From assembly GCA_944393305.1 (NCBI GenBank), contig CALXZS010000061.1, positions 1-7,771 on the forward strand: 7,771 nt of DNA, given 5' to 3'. This DNA comes from an uncultured Clostridia bacterium. GTDB taxonomy: Bacteria > Bacillota > Clostridia > TANB77 > CAG-508. Of the stretch, positions 5,332 through 7,771 are shown in pieces. Every line of letters begins with the position of its first letter. Position 1 is the stretch's first letter. Position numbers and translations under genes: made by a program. The notes beneath the pieces are model-generated. The model was not told the origin of the DNA, did no database searches, and saw nothing but the letters and a program-made list of their open reading frames with translations.

Positions 5332-6565
5332 CTATTTTGTAATATATAATGTTGCTCTAGAAGTATAATGGTTATTTGTAACATCTGGATAGTTTATAAT
5401 TCTAGCTGATGCCGGATAATTTGCATCTGCTGAAAGGCTATTTCCTCCACGGTTAAAGCGATATCCATCTGAGCCTGCTTCTTGTGTCCATTCTCTATAA
5501 TTTCCTGCTAAATCATATATTTCATTTACTTTGTATTTAGCCACTGAACCTGTTGGCTCTTCATGATTTGAATTATAGTTTCCCCAACTGCTTGAATCTT
5601 TGTCTACTTTATCTTCTTGACCTTTAAATATTGTATTTTTAAGCCAAGCCATTGTCTCATCCCACTGACAACCATATATCATTGTACTTTTTACATCACT
5701 GTTATTTTGTATTACATTTTGGCATGCCTTATATAGTCCATACCAATTTTTTGCTTCTCCTGCTGAAGCAACTAATACATTACCTGCTTTTTCTGTTGGC
5801 TTGTCTACTGTTCCGGTTAGTTCATATCTTCCTATATAAAATCCATTATATTTTTTTACACTCTCGCTCATTTTCTTATATTCTTCTACCATACTATCTG
5901 CCATTTCTTTTGTACTATCAAATCCTAATATTGATTTATAATAATTAGAATTTGTATCATAAGAACTTAATACATCTGGTTCTCTAATAGAATTTCTATT
6001 TCCTGGTTTTCCTACTGTGTAATCATCTATTTCATCTTCTCTTAATCTCAATTTACTATATATAGTTGTTGTCGTGTCCACTCCATTTAATTTTACTGTT
6101 TCTTCCACAAACATTGTACTTGGATCATCTACTGGCACCCATACAAATTCATTTGTTCCATCTGTTATTACTATTCCTTCATCTACTACTGTATTTGAAT
6201 CTTCTGATACACTAAATCCTTTTGGTATTGTAACTTTTTTTCCATTATCATCTTGTATTGTTTCTGTTTCATTAAACTTTTCTCCACCTTTCACTGATGA
6301 TACTGTTTTAGGTCCATATTCCTCAAATTTTTCATCTATATAATCTACTATTTGATTTATTGTATTTTGTTCATTTAAAGTTGCTTCTTCATACTTTTTT
6401 GTTGCATTTTGCGCCTTAATAAATATTCCATTTTGTCCTATGGTCAAATTAATTGCAACTCCTGAAAGTATTAATAATACTATTATGGTTACTACTAAAG
6501 CAACTAATGTAATTCCGTTTTACTTCCTTTTTTATTTTCTTATTATTTAATTTATTGTTTTTCAT
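5332..6565 (-). CDS. Prepilin-like surface protein with FGE/C-type-lectin-like C-terminal domain, frameshifted near its start
   Basis: A type IV prepilin-like leader is joined to a formylglycine-generating-enzyme (SUMF1)-like domain. From 6516 down, the frame reads GITLVALVVTIIVLLILSGVAIN, a cleavage site and pilin helix common in Clostridia, followed by LTIGQNGIFIKAQ. The ATG at 6565, with a GGTGA-type binding site 8 bases upstream, is out of frame with this helix by one base. If one base is removed, 410 residues result. The C-terminal domain shows FVWVPV (about 140), GFYIGRYE (241-248), MIYGCQWDETMAW (295-307), YDLAGNYREW (350-359), RGGNS (372-376) and SRATLYITK at the end. The cysteines that FGE enzymes use near the C-terminus are absent, so a binding role is more likely than catalysis. 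The gene may be a pseudogene, a slipped gene or affected by a sequencing error. Confidence 0.75.
6516..6540 (-). other. Frame break between start codon and prepilin helix
   Basis: Read from the ATG at 6565, the frame passes an A-rich stretch and ends after 38 codons at a TAA (6451-6449). The prepilin-helix frame is closed upstream by a TAA at 6522-6520. Removing one base, for instance in the AAAA run at 6521-6518, would join the two frames as KEVNGITLVAL. Confidence 0.8.
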
Positions 6566-6665
6566 TAGCACTTTCACCCTTTTATCTAATTTTTTCTTTT
6601 GATTAAGTATTTTCATTCTTGTATAATCATATTCAAAGTTATTTTATCATTAAATAATTATTTAT

Positions 6666-6694
6666 ATTTTACACATATTGGTTTTTATAGTCAA
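6666..6694 (-). promoter_or_regulatory. Sigma-A-type promoter of the prepilin-like gene
   Basis: On the minus strand, TTGACT (6694-6689) is followed by 17 bases and then TAAAAT (6671-6666). The leader to the ATG at 6565 is about 95 bases, AT-rich and without an obvious hairpin. Confidence 0.75.
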
Positions 6695-6705
6695 GTTTTT
6701 ATATG

Positions 6706-6748
6706 AAAAATGAGCAGGCCTACAATCGTAGGAATCCTGCTCATTTTT
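6706..6748 (-). terminator. Strong Rho-independent terminator after the MYG1-family gene
   Basis: Perfect 13-base arms (6706-6718 and 6736-6748) carry T runs at both ends. A second 5-bp stem (6719-6723 with 6728-6732) is stacked inside them. The structure starts 24 bases after the stop codon at 6773, insulates the downstream promoter at 6666-6694, and could work in both directions. Confidence 0.93.
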
Positions 6749-6772
6749 TAGAGTGCTACTGTTCAGCTTGTT

Positions 6773-7669
6773 TTAGCTTTTTGCTGCTAATATCGCCAGA
6801 GATTTTGCTGCTTCAAAGCTTGAAGCAGATGCAAGAAATCCGGCTCGATGACAGAACGTTGCATCTGCAACGCCTGTCTCTTTTTCCAGTGCCTCTCCCT
6901 GGAGACCTCTCCAGTTTTCAGGAAGAGGTTTTCTCATTTGGAAGCTTCCCAACTCATTTGGTACTGCCTGGACATTCCACCCTCCACGGTTGGATGGAAA
7001 TACTACGTACCAAATGTCTCTAGCTTCTGGATTTTCACTAGAGAAGACAAATTCCTGCCAAGGGACAAACTTTTCCATTATCATAACATTGTCGCTTTTT
7101 TCCACAATTGCCTTTTCGACAATTTTTCTAGCTTTTGCCTTGGAAATTGCTTTATCAAGGCAATTGTACATAATCGTCATTGCCATGCTAATAGCATCTT
7201 CGAAAGCCTCATCACTGCTTTCATTAGAATCCCAATTTGGATTAAAATCAGCGATGATGTTTGAAATGTTCATTGCCTTAGCGGGATAATCCGCCTTGGG
7301 CATAACACCATTATCCACGGCATCAATGCCTTGAATGAGATCACGATCGATCCATTCAAAAACATCATTCTTATCTTTCTCATCAAGTTCCTCAAACCAA
7401 CTGTCAGCCATTACAAGTTTAGCATACGCTTTCCAGATAAGACCGGCAGAGGCATACGGCACGCCATTTTCACGAACGCCATTTCCTCCCTTTTGATGAT
7501 GGTCATACTTACCACCACCAATATCAAGAACAATGGTGTCATTAGGCAAGTTTTCCGGCACCTCAAAAACTCTGCTGACATTCACATTGCCAAATGCATA
7601 TTCCAGGATAGCAATGGCAAAAACCTCGTCAGCATGGAAAGTTCCTCCGTGTGTGATCACATTGACCAT
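6773..7669 (-). CDS. MYG1-family (UPF0160) metal-dependent hydrolase
   Basis: A 298-residue member of the MYG1/UPF0160 family, related to DHH phosphoesterases. Eukaryotic MYG1 is reported to be a 3'-5' RNA exonuclease; the substrate of bacterial members is not established. Putative metal ligands are visible in ITHGGTFHADE (5-15; His7, His12, Asp14), VLDIGGGKYDHHQKGG (47-62; Asp49, Asp56, His57, His58) and GIDAVDNG (114-121). The second half has family motifs PWQEFVF (203-209), GGWNVQAVPNELGSFQMRKPLP (229-250), NWRGLQGE (252-259) and FCHRAGFLA (272-280). The ATG at 7669 is chosen over a GTG 9 bases upstream because AGGAG lies 8 bases before it. It is a single-gene unit with its own promoter and terminator. 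It is clearly more GC-rich than its neighbours (27 of 60 bases on one line, against 12 of 60 in the zinc-ribbon gene), which suggests transfer. Confidence 0.92.
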   Translation of the reverse strand: MVNVITHGGTFHADEVFAIAILEYAFGNVNVSRVFEVPENLPNDTIVLDIGGGKYDHHQKGGNGVRENGVPYASAGLIWKAYAKLVMADSWFEELDEKDKNDVFEWIDRDLIQGIDAVDNGVMPKADYPAKAMNISNIIADFNPNWDSNESSDEAFEDAISMAMTIMYNCLDKAISKAKARKIVEKAIVEKSDNVMIMEKFVPWQEFVFSSENPEARDIWYVVFPSNRGGWNVQAVPNELGSFQMRKPLPENWRGLQGEALEKETGVADATFCHRAGFLASASSFEAAKSLAILAAKS

Positions 7670-7677
7670 AAAAAACA

Positions 7678-7682
7678 CTCCT
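7678..7682 (-). promoter_or_regulatory. Ribosome binding site of the MYG1-family gene
   Basis: AGGAG on the minus strand, 8 bases before the ATG at 7669. It overlaps the alternative GTG start and so rules it out. Confidence 0.8.
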
Positions 7683-7714
7683 TTTTTAATTTTTTCAAGG
7701 ATCAGACAATAATC

Positions 7715-7743
7715 ATTGTAACATATGTTATGTAAATTTGCAA
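7715..7743 (-). promoter_or_regulatory. Promoter of the MYG1-family gene with overlapping palindrome
   Basis: On the minus strand, TTGCAA (7743-7738, a moderate -35 match) is followed by 17 bases and then TACAAT (7720-7715). A perfect 12-base palindrome, TAACATATGTTA, at 7719-7730 overlaps the -10 edge and spacer. That is a position where a dimeric repressor could bind, but no regulator is identified. Confidence 0.6.
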
Positions 7744-7771
7744 GTTTTTCAAAATAATTTTTTAGAAATAT

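Noticed and set aside
6520..6535. A AAA AAG slippery heptamer in the ATG frame as a programmed -1 frameshift site
   Set aside because: The heptamer is in the right phase, but the -1 frame meets TAG eight codons later and does not reach the prepilin frame, which needs +1 (or -2).
6703..7023. Plus-strand open frames across the MYG1-family gene
   Set aside because: They run through the terminator hairpin or opposite a conserved gene, lack ribosome binding sites and resemble no known protein.

Overview
The window comes from a low-GC Gram-positive bacterium, most likely an uncultured gut-type member of the Clostridia. The reasons are AT-rich coding sequence, strong GGAGG ribosome binding sites, sigma-A promoters with 17-bp spacing, a minD-minE-rodA gene order known from Clostridia, and a clostridial prepilin-like surface protein. 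All eight genes lie on the minus strand, so transcription runs from high to low coordinates. No RNA gene, insertion sequence or CRISPR array was seen.

Read in the direction of transcription, the first unit (7743 to 6706) is a single MYG1-family hydrolase gene with its own promoter and a strong terminator. It is clearly richer in GC than everything else here and may be a recent arrival. Next is a prepilin-like protein with a C-terminal formylglycine-generating-enzyme/C-type-lectin-like fold (6565 to 5332). It has a good promoter and start codon, but the reading frame is broken just before the prepilin cleavage site.

The third unit starts at a promoter at 5291-5319. It holds glutamate racemase (murI), a small two-helix membrane protein with a split zinc ribbon, and an 81-residue single-pass membrane protein. 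The ribosome binding site of the last gene is buried in a perfect 14-bp hairpin directly after the zinc-ribbon gene. The fourth unit is a tandem-OB-fold SSB-like gene with a TTG start, its own promoter and a terminator.

The fifth unit is minD-minE-rodA-dusB, which begins at a textbook promoter (2846-2874) and runs off the left edge within dusB. MinD and MinE would position the division site, RodA polymerises peptidoglycan during elongation, and DusB modifies tRNA. With murI supplying D-glutamate, much of the window concerns cell-wall synthesis and cell shape. minC is not next to minD, and MinE carries an unusual 84-residue charged tail.

The points most worth a second look are the frameshifted prepilin gene, the hairpin that hides a ribosome binding site, the tailed MinE and the GC-rich MYG1 gene. 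No wholly new system is evident.
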